From assembly GCA_002104905.1 (NCBI GenBank), contig MCFE01000566.1, positions 1-57,288 of the forward strand: a stretch of DNA of 57,288 nucleotides. Direction: 5' to 3'. This document shows, in pieces, positions 1 to 12,391 of this stretch; the stretch's first letter is position 1, and every line of letters begins with the position of its first letter. This DNA is from Basidiobolus meristosporus CBS 931.73. Taxonomy: Eukaryota; Basidiobolomycota; Basidiobolomycetes; Basidiobolales; Basidiobolaceae. The notes under the pieces are model-generated. The model saw only the letters and a list, made by a program, of their open reading frames with translations. It had not been told where the DNA came from and ran no database searches. Made by a program: the position numbers and the translations under genes.

Positions 1-1862
1 TTGGTCGTATGGCGATAGACACCTCAGAAATTCCAACTTCAGGACCTCGTAAAGGAAAAGGGGTATATATCTTGCACGTTTACCGCGACCATCTATGGTA
101 AACATCAGCGTACTCGAGCTGTGACGAATTCTTGCTTACTGACAAATTGCAGGAGCCACGGTGAGAAATCCGACCCACCAGAGTTCAAATCGCTGGAGGC
201 TGTTGCAGAGAACGAGACAGAGGCCGCCGATGGTAGGTGTGCTGTGCAAGATGGATGGTGCATCTTGAAAGATGTTAACAGTTGACTCACAGGAGTAGTG
301 GAAGCATCGCCAGAAGAGCCGGAGGAGAAGCAGGAGTTGAATCTGAGTGTTGCAGGTAAATCCCCGTGGCATATCTGATTAGCATTGGTGTTAAACGTGG
401 TAATTATAGAGGTGGACAAAATATTCGAAGCATCGCTGTTACAGGCGTTGAAAGTCAAGCTAACCCCTGATGGGGCTTCTCAGCATTTACCAATGATGGC
501 ATCGGCCTTCTACTCTGGCTATGTACTTGCTTCGCGGCCTGTTAATGTTGACATCAAGCAAAGTAGCTACAAAAAGGTGAGCAGGTCTGCAGCGCTAGAT
601 TTGCACCAGGATTAACAGGCGGTTTCATGTGTAGGTTGCGAAACTTTTCAAAGCTATGGAGAAGAAGGGACTCTTCAAGTGCAAGGAGATGCGTGGTGAG
701 CTGCATCTTATGAGTGTCAACTGGCAACACAAAGAGTATATTTTAATCACTATGTTTATCACGCCATTTGTACCGGAGCACTAATTGATAACAAATAGAT
801 TTTCCAATTTTGTGGCGCATAAGGTTCCGAATACATCGTCTGCGGCGCAAAAGCCGAATTCAGCGGCCAAATCCATGCCAAGTAGCAACGGCGCTTCCAA
901 AGCAGGCGGAGAGATAAGGATAGTTGAATTGTACCGAGTGTCTAGCGCAGTGGCGCCAATCTTTGACGATCTTAAAGTGAGGTATGTCTTGGCCTATTTG
1001 TGGACTATCGACACAACGTTCACAACAAAAATCCATTTTGCCAACATTCATCGTGTAGCAAAGATTCACTTTATGACAAGGCTGAGCTACGCAATATGAT
1101 CATGGAATACATCAAGAACCATGATCTGGCTAACCCTAAGGATCCGAGGTGAACCACACTCCCAGACACAGCCTGCTTGACTGGTGCTAATAACACGAGA
1201 TTCTATAGAATGGTTAGGATTGATCCGATTCTCTGCGATGCGTTGCTGAAGAAACAGGAGTATTCATCAGTGGATTTCTTAGCAAGAGATCAATGCGTGC
1301 AGAGGTGATGGGGCAATTAATGCTGCTTGAGCTTTCTGAATCGTCACTCAATGGTTTACCCTATAGGCTTCTGGCAAACATGCACCCATATCATTCGATA
1401 GAGATGGCAGGGCAGGAGGCGGTTATCAAGTAGGCAAGGAATTCAAGTGCCAGATGGAGTGGCTTCTAATCCCCACGCTTTGTGTAGGAAGGGCAACGTG
1501 AAGCCAATCCAGATATCCATTGAGGCACGACAAGGCCGCAAGGCCGTCACCAAGATCACAGGGATGGAGAATTTCCAAGTAAGCGTGAACGACCTGGCGA
1601 AGCAGCTACAGACGCTTTGTGCAAGCAGCGTAGCAGGTACACGTTTCTTTGAGAGTGGCCGTTTGTGGACTTTGTTTTAACTGGAACCTCACTTCTACGC
1701 TCAGTTAACGAACTTCCTATTGGAAAGAACACTCCTCATCCTATTGCTGAAATTCTGGTTCAGGGGCATCAGGAGAAAAAAGTCACTGAGGAATTAATCG
1801 CTCGTGGTGTGCCCAGCAAGCACTTGCAGGTAACCGACAAAACCGCCAAGAAAAAGAAATGA
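1..1862 (+). CDS. TMA64: Translation initiation factor eIF2D (Tma64/ligatin family), 3' part
   Basis: eIF2D acts in the cytosol in non-canonical delivery of tRNA to the ribosomal P site and in recycling of 40S subunits. The 5' end lies outside the window. I read eleven exons: to 97, 153-232, 293-355, 410-576, 635-735, 799-981, 1059-1148, 1209-1304, 1367-1429, 1488-1636 and 1705-1862; all phases agree. The first exon carries the end of the PUA region (GKGVYILHVYRDHLW). Next come a linker, a winged-helix segment (DIKQSSYKK, then VAKLFKAMEKKGLFKCKE), a SWIB/MDM2-like segment (MVRIDPILCDALLKKQEYSS) and a C-terminal SUI1 domain (GRKAVTKITGMENFQ, then AEILVQGHQEKKVTEELI). The protein ends in a lysine-rich tail, as usual in the family. 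The ten introns are 52-74 bases. Identity is firm; single splice sites are inferred. Confidence 0.93.
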
Positions 1863-2911
1863 GCCCCACCCACAGCATACAGGGCCTTTAGACAGATATG
1901 AAAAGCAAATAAAATGGCTCTATAACTCACGTAGTCACCATCGTTTTGAGGGCTGAGGGAACTGCCTGGCCTGATTTACGCGAACAGTGGGGTTGACTTG
2001 GTCTTAGACTTGCCTAAGGGCTGGGCTGGGGCGGAAAACAGAGCTCTGTATGCACGAAGTAACGTCACACCGTATGTTAGGGATAAAATGTCCGTATTGT
2101 TTAGCGCAGTAGATTACACCGGTACCGGGGTCAAGGTTGAAGGGTGGCCGAGTGGTCAAACGCAACATAGCAGAGTTATGGATGCCATAGGTACACATAG
2201 TTGCACCACTCTAACATGGAATCTCTATGCGGAGCTGGATTGGCGTAGACGTACGATGTGGTTCTCATGTATTCGACACGGACAACAATCTAGCGCCTGC
2301 CCGAGTATATGCTGGCCATATGCTGCTTCACCAACAGACCCATTCCATACACGTGCACAGGGTGATCGACTCCAACCAGAGCTATTCTACGGACACATAT
2401 CGATCACGTATTCTCAGTCAATGAGCATCACGAGCTCAATTTAGAGTTTGCATAGGTTTGATGGTCGATGTGGTTGGCGGGTGTTTGACCCATGATGTAG
2501 GTAACGAATTCCTTCGAACATTCAAGAGAGTGGAATAAGCTTTACATAGGGGTAAGGGGATCTATGAATTAGGCTGCTTTGTAATGGATTCCTAGTTTAA
2601 AAGGCGTGGATAGTGAATTGATTCGCATGCTGGGCCACCTACATGTTTCAAACGGAGTTGACAATGATGAATGCTGGGACCTTTGGCAATGCACGTCAAG
2701 CACGTATTTGGCAGTCCCATTGCACCTTCGATTTTCTGACTATCACCAAGACCTGATGCCGCTCCGATTATAAACTGCGCCAATATAAAAGCCGCGCCAG
2801 ATGCCTCGTGAATGATGGATTAGACCTCCAGTGTGCTAGTTCTACTTTCAGAGAAAACGCCTCTTCTTCACCTCCCTGCTCTTTGTTTCGTTGGTTCCGA
2901 ATTCACGGTTG
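1863..2911. other. Intergenic stretch between eIF2D and tyrosinase
   Basis: About 1 kb with no recognisable gene. A 148-codon open frame at 1998-2444 (plus) has no family features and looks like chance. A short run at about 2147-2168 resembles a tRNA A box but lacks a matching 3' half. The last 130 bases are probably the tyrosinase promoter. Confidence 0.6.
2784..2790 (+). promoter_or_regulatory. TATA box of the tyrosinase gene
   Basis: TATAAAA lies 128 bases upstream of the chosen tyrosinase ATG at 2912, in a plausible core-promoter position. No other element was assigned. Confidence 0.5.
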
Positions 2912-4460
2912 ATGATGAAAAGCTTGATACGGCTTCTGATATTGAGCGCTTTCAGCGCCGGTGTGGTAACACCGCAACAGCATGGTGCATGTAGTAGGAT
3001 GACTGTTCGTAAAGAGGTCAGGCAGTTGAGTGCACAGGAATGGGACGACTTTATAAACGCAGTCAAGGCAGTGCATACGGGCACTCCGCCGACCATCTAC
3101 GATAAATACGTGGATATCCATCTACAGAATGTTCCGGTGGCCCACGCCATTCCTGCCTTTTTCCCGTGGCATCGAATGTTCGTGAAGGCGTTCGAGCAGC
3201 AGCTTCAGCAGATCAACCCCAAAGTGGCCATTCCGTACTGGGTATGCTTGCCACCGACTAGCGCCCTTCCCTTCAACTCGGCTCAGCACTAATCTATCTC
3301 TCCCCTGCCTAGGACTGGACTCTGGATTCCCAGGCTCCCGAGAAGAGCATGATATGGGACACGAAATACTTCGGATCCAGCGGCGATACGAATTGCGTTA
3401 CCGATGGCCCGTTTGCGGGCTGGATCATGAACACGCCCCAACCCCATTGCTTGCGCCGGAAATGGAACAAAGGGAAGCAGATCAGTGCCTTCTACCCGCC
3501 GGAGCTGCTCTCAAAGATCCTAAACGAAGCCAAGAGTTACTCCGAATTCCGAACCGCCATCGAGGCCGCCCCTCACGGCTTAGTGCACGTCAATATTGGA
3601 AGTGACGGCGGTGACATCAGCACCATGTGGAGTCCAAACGAGTAAGTGCTGCTTCGCTCTCTTTTCTAGGGCTGAGCTCTAACCGTCATTCTCTCATGCC
3701 GCAAAGTCCGGTATTCTGGCTGCACCATTCTTTCGTAGACAAAATTTGGTCGGACTTCCAATTGCTCAAACCGGCCCTCGCCAAGACCTACGACGGCAAA
3801 GACAAAGCCAACCGCACCGTAACCCTTGATGATGTGATAGCCCCATTCAACGTCAGGGTCGCAGATATATTAGATACTAACAGCCCACCTCTTTGCTATC
3901 GCTACACCAACCCCTTGTTGACCACGCGAGGCTTTGCTAGCAGCACCCCAGCTCAGACCACTACTACATCTAACGCCGGGAGAAAACGCAGCGTTAACTC
4001 AGGGCCCGACTGCACCATTGACCCTGACGACCGCTCTGACCAGACCGGCTTGCGGACACCCCATAGGCTCCCCGATGAGTGGGTTGAGATGATGGAGATG
4101 AATCCAGAGCGAGTCCGGGCCATGGAAGACCAATACGCAGCATTTATCGATGCTTTGAATGAGGAGCCATCCTACGTCTCTCCTGTTTCGCTTGCCCGCC
4201 ACCCAAGCACCATTGAAGATTTTGTCCAAGGGAAGATTGACACCTTGCCGCTGTTCGATGGGGTGACGAAGATTCCAGGGCTGAATCTCTCCAGCCTAGC
4301 CAAGATAGGCGAGCCGATTGTGCAAGCAATCGAGCCAGTGATGAACATCGTGGACGGATTGTTGAACAATCAGGATCAGGAGACACAGGAGCCGTCGGAG
4401 TCGAACGTGTATAGGACTGATGATCCCTTGGGGATAAAGATAGCCGGACTTCATCTGTGA
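2912..4460 (+). CDS. Secreted tyrosinase (type-3 dicopper phenol oxidase)
   Basis: Oxidises phenols and catechols to quinones, the entry step of melanin formation. Three exons (2912-3241, 3313-3641, 3707-4460) give 470 residues. I start at the ATG at 2912, which opens a hydrophobic signal peptide (residues 3-20); 2915 is also possible. CuA ligands are seen as H70 (VDIH), H78 (VAHAI) and H87 (FFPWHR). CuB has H198 and H202 (PHGLVH) and the FWLHH motif at 223-227. A YRY motif follows and usually marks the end of the catalytic core. Beyond it lies a tail of roughly 170 residues with a dibasic GRKRS sequence, which could be a kexin-type site releasing an inhibitory C-terminal domain, as known for other fungal tyrosinases. 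No transmembrane helix is evident. Confidence 0.93.
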
Positions 4461-5119
4461 CCATACCGATATACCCTTGATGCCATAAACCATGCTTTGA
4501 CCAGAAATTTTTTCATTCACATCTGCTCATATATCTATAGTGCTCGAGACAGAGTGTCCCACTGAGGCCTCTCCCACCCTTCTACACATGATCCCCGCGG
4601 AATAGCATTAGAGTTTGGGTAGCTCGGCACTGCCTATCCTCCCATCCTGCGTATGCTTATCCATGAGATATACCCAACTGGACTATCACCTTAGTTGCCA
4701 TTTACCTATTGTACTCACAGATATCTAAAATGAAGTTCAACCTTACAAGACTGGCTCGGTTTTAGGTTCCTTAGCTTACCAATGAAGTGTTTATCGGCGC
4801 TTGATATCAGTGCGGTCCGGGAGCCATCCTACCGAGCGCCTCTGCATTCTGCTCATAGCCCCAGAGCCTTCGATAAGCGCTCATTTGCCATCCGCATAAA
4901 TATCGGCCCATACAAATGCAGCACATGAAAGACGTACCGGATGCAGGACGGCTCTTTAATGTCGGGTGGGAGTGAAATGCAATATAAAACAAGCGATTGT
5001 GTGAATGAAGTGTGTTGGCATTGAAATATCGGGAGAATTGGCTAGGTGAGGTCGGATTAAATAGAGGGGGGAAATCATAGTCCAGGACAAGGCTAGCGAG
5101 ATGCAGAATGTTGTTCCTA
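4461..5119. other. Intergenic stretch between tyrosinase and GNAT gene (tail to tail)
   Basis: Two convergent 3' ends enclose about 660 bases. I see no coding signal. Open frames here on the minus strand, such as 4807-5145, lack family features. Confidence 0.6.
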
Positions 5120-5905
5120 CTAAGACCGACTAAACCCAAAGCCAAAGCCTTTAACCTCTCTCAATAGACAAGTGACTGGGACCTTTCGGTACTCTCCCAG
5201 CCGGAATTTCCCCACTATATAGAAGCCCAATCGTTGGTAGATTGAGTTGTACTTTTCGAAGGTGTTCTCAATGTAACAAGGGATTTCTTTTTCATCGGCC
5301 TGGGTGAACAAGTCAGTTGATTCGTTCTACAGTATAAGCGCGGTTGCGTCCGATATGTTACCTGGTTAGAGATATATTTGACAATGGCCTCGAGATACTC
5401 TAGATAGCACAATGAGTTGAAGTGAAGGGGGCTGGGGTGCTTGGAAAGGGATGCGATCAATTACCTAAATAATCTTCGCCAGGCCTTACACCTATATGGG
5501 TGATACGAAAGCAGGGTCGATCTCCGATGGCAGTAAACTGCACCTCCTTGGCACACCTAGAATACTCCACATATGCTCTCTGGGAAATGTCAGCAATCCT
5601 GGTGCATCAACCTTGGACAAATACTTGGCTACCTTCACACCTTCCCAGCCCGAACGAATGACCAGATTCAGGAGGCCAGCGCGAAACATGGTCCGTTTAT
5701 CATAAGCCCTGTTTCCCGGGGGAATGCTACAGTGACAAGGGGTTGTATGAGTATTTCCTCTCGGGAGTTGTACACGGATGTGCAAGTCAAATCACCAAAG
5801 AATTACTGCTTTGAAGTCGTTCACCTCGTAGATATCGCCCCGCAGAAACCCGGCTTTGGCCAGAAACTTGAAATATTGCTTTCGAAAAGATTCTCGTTTT
5901 TTTTC
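5120..5905 (-). CDS. GNAT-family N-acetyltransferase, 5' end unresolved
   Basis: No single open frame shows this gene; it emerges when six short exons are joined on the minus strand: 5905-5796, 5726-5633, 5579-5465, 5399-5362, 5299-5120, with an unresolved upstream exon. Phases agree and the introns are 53-69 bases. The product matches fungal GNAT proteins: FLRGDIYEVNDFKAVILC then IPPGN, a central strand ending THIGVRP before the acetyl-CoA loop, and the C-terminal signature EIPCYIENTFEKYNSIYQRLGF followed by a final strand. The usual RGKGLGS-type pyrophosphate loop is replaced by RPGEDYLEYLE, so cofactor binding may be altered. Substrate unknown. I could not find the first exon or start codon upstream of 5905; the gene may be 5'-decayed. 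Confidence 0.72.
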
Positions 5906-6712
5906 CTAGTAAAGGAAATGAGGCTCAGTTCATATGAAAACAACCCTAAGAGTACTCCATCCAACATACACTGGAGCCAGCAGCACCAACTATATAATCA
6001 ACCGTAGGATCTGGGGAGGGGGTAAAAAATCAGATCGACAGGACGGTTGTGTTTATGGGCATTAGTTATTACCGTTCCAATAACAGTCGTACAGGCAGCT
6101 CACTACCTTGCTTGAATCCGCTTATAAGATGGACAGATTAGGGAACTTGCTTACACAATGTTGGGATATCTCTAAAACCTTTTGATACTCGGTTGATACT
6201 TAACTCGGTCATGAAGTGTGGCACTTCAAAATGTAAGTTCTCGCAGTTTAAAGCACGATTTGGAAGGAAGAGGAAGTACCAGAAAGGCTAGGGCTAGAAT
6301 ATGACTAATGTACCGTTGATTCTTTTATTCATAATATTCTCTATCAGCTAAGATGATGAAATCCCAATGGATATTCAACAAACCATGATATTCGTTGATC
6401 ACCATTTGCCACTTAGAGCAATCACAGTCTGACTCTCATGGAGTGGATGAAGTCTAGAAGTATGCACGCAAGATTAGTAATGGTGAAGATTTTCCGAATG
6501 TTCTACATAGAAATGCATTCTAACCTGAGGTGTGAGAGGTGTAGAGAACAGGTTCAATCCTCCCAGGTTTCAATTCTGGTTTGGCGATATTAGATATAAT
6601 GTATTCTGTGGAACTGATTTATTGCAAGCAACTACCATCAAAGCAGATGGGGAGATTGACTAAATAAACAATATCCTGTTATCTTTATTTATTCTTATCA
6701 CCATGGACTCGG
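5906..6712. other. Intergenic stretch, probable missing 5' exon of the GNAT gene
   Basis: About 800 bases between the last resolved GNAT exon and the polyubiquitin stop. It should hold the first GNAT exon and promoter if that gene is intact, but I could not identify a fitting exon. AT-rich; nothing else recognised. Confidence 0.5.
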
Positions 6713-8598
<1,886 letters not shown>

Positions 8599-9789
8599 AT
8601 GTCTCACGCGCAGAATCGTAACAAAGTATTGGTGATCGGGCGCGAGGGAACAGGGAAGCACGACCTGGTAAAAGGTAATGCTTTTCCGTAAAAACCCTAC
8701 TTTCCTAGCAAAAACCTCCGCTATAGGCTAACAGTCTTGTGTACTTCAAATCAGCTATTTTAAAGCAGACAAAGAGCCCAGAAAGCGAGAAAGATATTGT
8801 CAGTTGCCTTTTGCGTAACAAATACTACACCGCTTTTATAGAGTTTGTGATAGATGATACCGAACCAGATTTATCTTCCGAAGTAATTGAAGCCTTCGAC
8901 GAACTTGGCGAAGTGTTCGATGGGGTGATATTTGTTGGTGACAAGAATAAGGTAAAGATCGAGGGGAAACATGATACGAGGTGCCCGGTCCTTTCTCTCA
9001 CTTTCTTTGCAAGATGACTAACGCTAAACAATCTCCTCAGAAAGAAACTTTTGAGGATCTAAAGCCTTGGCTGGCTTTTACCACGAAATTTGAACCTGGC
9101 GTGTGTCTCTGTATAGGAAATAACATCCTCAATTCTAGTGAGGGGGACTCCAAGGTTGACACGGAAGAAATCGATGACTGGTGTCTTGAGCATGGGTTTG
9201 AGTACATCGATATGGATGAAGAAGCCGAAAATGGTATTCCATTCTTCGTGGTCGTCGGTCAAGCAAACCTTGTTAAAGCAATCATTAGAAACAACAGGTG
9301 TCCACCGAATCGTTGAAGCCTTGGAATCACACAGATGGGATGGTATGATAATGAATGGTGAAAGCCCAGATCCGATTGATGATTCTCCCGAGGAACCTCG
9401 AGATGAGAAATGGATGAGAAGTATGTGATTACCTCGTTAGTTTTGGGAAATCTGCATTAGCTAAACGTCACGCACAATAGATATGCTTGAATCGCATCAA
9501 GAGTCGGTCAAGGCTGAAGGTAAAGTGTTTACTCTTCACACCATGTGCATATCCATGCTGGCTCTTCTCACATAATCTCGTAGATTTACCGGATATGGAC
9601 GAAGTTCACGAATTGCACGAGCAACTCTTTGGCAATATTAATCTTGACAGTGAAGACAATGGATTGGATCGAGCATTCGAGTTAATCTTAAGCCTCAAAG
9701 AGCAATCGAAGAATATGTCCGAGTCAGAGCGTAGAAAGCTCGCGACCAAAGTAGCCCTGTCCTTTGGTCTACAGTTGGAGAAGGAATGA
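8599..9789 (+). CDS. IRC6: Alpha/gamma-adaptin-binding protein p34 family (AAGAB/Irc6)
   Basis: Family members are chaperones for AP adaptor subunits in clathrin vesicle assembly and have a Rab-like pseudo-GTPase fold. Six exons (8599-8667, 8727-8951, 9041-9233, 9289-9420, 9481-9519, 9584-9789) give 287 residues, all in phase. The N-terminus reads KVLVIGREGTGKHDL, a P-loop-like motif, then a Ras-like region with VFDGVIFVGDKNK. The conserved central WCLEHGFEYIDMD leads, across an intron, into GVHRIVEALESHRW, the family's diagnostic segment. The C-terminal helix pair (LDRAFELILSLKEQ ... RKLATKVALSFGLQLEKE) is the adaptor-binding end. The gene is convergent with the F-box gene, stop codons 71 bases apart. 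Confidence 0.88.
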
Positions 9790-9860
9790 CGAATTGAATT
9801 TGCATACTTTATTACCGAGGCGCCAAAAATACAGAATTGTTGAAACCGACACAATAAACT

Positions 9861-11669
9861 TTAAACCATGTACCAAGAGGTATGTTCCAACAAAGAATAC
9901 TCCCAAATGGCAAATTTTCTGTCGTAAATCCAAGAGGAGATTTGATGATCAAATATCGCTTCATACGGTAAGTCCCAAACCTCCAAGTGGTTTAGGTATT
10001 TGGTATTGCTACGAAATGAGTCAAGCGACTTCAGAGTCAATGTATTCGGAAGGTAAACAGTGTGCAGATTGGGCGCATACTGCTGCAATAGTTCTAGCAC
10101 TCTGTCGTCCACTTCCCAGCCAGCCAAGTTCAAGTCGGTCAAACGACTACCACAAGATTCGAGGTAACTCTTTAGAAAGGAAGCATTGATTTTCGAATCC
10201 TCGGGATATTGAATGTGGATTGACCGCAAATTGTGGCAATACTCTGCTAGTATCACAAACATGGCACTAGTAATCCTATTTTGCCCAATGTTCAATTCAT
10301 TTAGAGTGTTGCCAATGTTACGTAGTAGAGGCATCAACGTCGAATCGTCTGCTTGGTTATCCAATAATGATAGCTTTCTCAGTTTGGGGCAGAAAGTCCC
10401 AATCAGCTCGCTAAACTTGGGATTGTTGAAGATTCCCCCGTCTAGTGTGAGGCTCGTTAGGCTCGACCCACATTTCGAAAATAGTCTCTGCCAAGCTGCG
10501 TGATCAGCTCTTAGCAGATTCGGTACATCACCATTCCTGATCTCAAGCTCAGCAAGCTCACTAGTGAGATATTTTGAGAGGATATCCACATCTTCCACTT
10601 CTACTAAAAGGTTGCATAACGTAAGTCTTTTTAGTTTGACACCGTAGCTCGCGAGAAGCTCCTCAAATACTTTCCTTGAAATGACAGTAACTTCATCGAA
10701 GTTGAGGATCAAAGAATTTAATTTGAATAGGTGATGCTCGACTAACTCCTCCAAAAGCTGGTTTGCTTTCAGGGAAGCAGTATGAAAGCGGAGCGACTCC
10801 AGGTGGAGGCAGTGTGTTGACATCAAGGAGAGCACGTTATTGGGAACCTGGTAGGTCTTCAGTTTGAAGCACTCCAGGTTCGGTAGGTATGGGATAAGGT
10901 TTGCGAAGAAATTTGAGTCGACGGTGGCCAAATTTAGATGAAGACTAGCCAAATTCGTAAACGAGCCCAGCTGCGTGTGGTACTCATCAGTTGGTTGTGT
11001 AGAAATCATCTTATCTGGCCAGATGAGTCTGATTTCCGCCAATGATTTGGTGGACTTGAGTACTTGAATTATCTCCGGTAGGGAATCAGAGGTCACACTT
11101 CTGGTATCCAGATACGATATACAGCGAAGTTTCGGTAATCCTCGGACGACACTCGTTAGCCAGTGTTCAGTAGAATATGAAGGACTTGTATAGGGTAGCT
11201 TGATACTTTCCAGCTCTGGCAGATAGCCCAGCATCTCTAGAATCTCCTCGGCGCTTTCGAAGTACTTGTCGATGATACTTAATTTCTTTACATACTTTCC
11301 GACTAAATTCAAAGTATTAATGCGCGCTCTTTATCGTAAGTCCACAAAGACGTATTTATCTGAGGGCCCAATCACTTCTCTGCTGGTGTTCAGAGAAGGT
11401 AACCAGAAGAAAAGTATTCGCCTGACAAACTCAAGCCTACCTTTCTCGTTCTTCTGAATTTGTACTCGGAATAGTTCTAACGCATGCAGTGAGGAAAAAG
11501 TTGGCGCATACCAGATAAAGGGGGTAACGATGGCGTTCCATCGTTTGGAAGCGAGGGATGCTGCACATAGATCTACCAAGCGGCCTTTGAAGCAGGTAAA
11601 TATTTCCTTTTGGAGCTCGCTTGGAATCAACTCCAACCAAGAGAGAGGCTTGTTGTCGACCATATTCAA
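9861..11669 (-). CDS. F-box protein with C-terminal leucine-rich repeats
   Basis: Likely a substrate receptor of an SCF ubiquitin ligase. The first exon (11669-11441) has an F-box near residues 9-55 (LELIPSELQKEIFTCF ... ASLASKRWNAIVTPFIW). The rest is one long exon to 9861 with repeated LRR-like motifs such as LPELESIKLPY, LPNLECFKLKT and NTLNELNIGQNRI. The junction is uncertain. One option removes 11440-11303 (138 bases, long for this window) and gives 556 residues reading NEKVGKYVKKLSI. Another keeps the first frame to about 11350 and removes a roughly 57-base intron. Both preserve the frame. Substrate unknown. Confidence 0.85.
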
Positions 11670-11908
11670 GTCAGTTTAAAACGGAAAAAACAGGACGGAG
11701 CAAGGCTTAAATAGAAGAAGTGGTCGAAGCTGGATACTGCTTATTAGATAGTTCCGTGATCCGTGTAGAGCATACAGTTTGTTTTGCTCTACCGCGAAAT
11801 TAAATTTCTCTCTCCCAACCCCCCTCTTTCTAAACCTCAGTTGGTTATTGGAAACCTGAAACTAACAATATCGATCACTCTCGACATGCGATTGGTCCCT
11901 GCAGCACA
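11670..11908. other. Upstream region of the F-box gene
   Basis: Short gene-free stretch with a pyrimidine-rich run around 11810-11835 (plus). No further element was assigned. Confidence 0.5.
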
Positions 11909-12112
11909 TTACTTATGACAGTCACGCATTTGCTGACCGCTCTGACAGTTGCTCTGAATAGGCTCGATTCCATCAACTCGCTTCATTCTCATCAGTATTT
12001 GATCCACACGTGAGACATCAGCAAGATGCTTGGTACTTTGGTGATCGGCCTCGCCAATCAAAAACCCTCCGCTATGTCGCGACACCACCTCTACGTAGCT
12101 GCTCAAAGCCAT
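11909..12112 (-). CDS. Small hypothetical protein, 67 residues
   Basis: An ATG at 12112 opens a 67-codon frame with an amphipathic, protein-like composition (VSRVDQILMRMKRVDGIEP). I do not recognise the family. It could be a genuine small protein, an exon of a larger gene, or chance; it lies 280 bases beyond the 3' end of the Utp16 gene on the same strand, and no splice link to that gene is needed to complete Utp16. Confidence 0.35.
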   Translation of the reverse strand: MALSSYVEVVSRHSGGFLIGEADHQSTKHLADVSRVDQILMRMKRVDGIEPIQSNCQSGQQMRDCHK

Positions 12113-12353
12113 GGGATGCAACGAACACACCCTTGACAATTTATTTATCTAGTATGTACCTAGCGTAGGTAAAGTTTGTAACAAAGGAAAAGAACAACGA
12201 TTCAGTGAGCTTACGAAAGAAGGTATGGTGATGATTTACATTCGTTTCGACAACATAGTTTCAAAGGTCAAAATCAATGAAAACAACGCATAAAGTATGG
12301 AGTTCAGTAGGCTAGCGTGAAAACTGGATAAGTTGGTACAATTGAGATATTTA

Positions 12354-12378
12354 GGTGGTGCTGGTGGTGGTGGTGGTG
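12354..12378. repeat. Short GGT/CTG-like trinucleotide tract
   Basis: Eight nearly perfect GGT triplets, interrupted by one GCT, lie just 3' of the Utp16 stop codon (minus strand), so they would be in its 3' untranslated region. Confidence 0.8.
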
Positions 12379-12391
12379 CAAAATTGCTCAT

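Noticed and set aside
2140-2230. tRNA-Leu/Ser-like start (GGTGGCCGAGTGGTCAAACGC)
   Set aside because: Only the D-arm/A-box half matches. No anticodon stem, no GGTTCGA-type T arm and no acceptor stem follow within 100 bases.
1998-2444. 148-codon plus-strand frame
   Set aside because: No family features, odd composition rich in Ser, Trp and Cys, no splice partners; judged to be chance.
6535-6590. T-arm-like AGGTTCAATCCT
   Set aside because: No folding into a cloverleaf; flanks do not pair.
9289-9316. Apparent frameshift in the AAGAB gene after RNN
   Set aside because: An intron at 9234-9288 with GT...TTAG ends removes the out-of-frame piece and restores the conserved EGVHRIVEAL-type segment.
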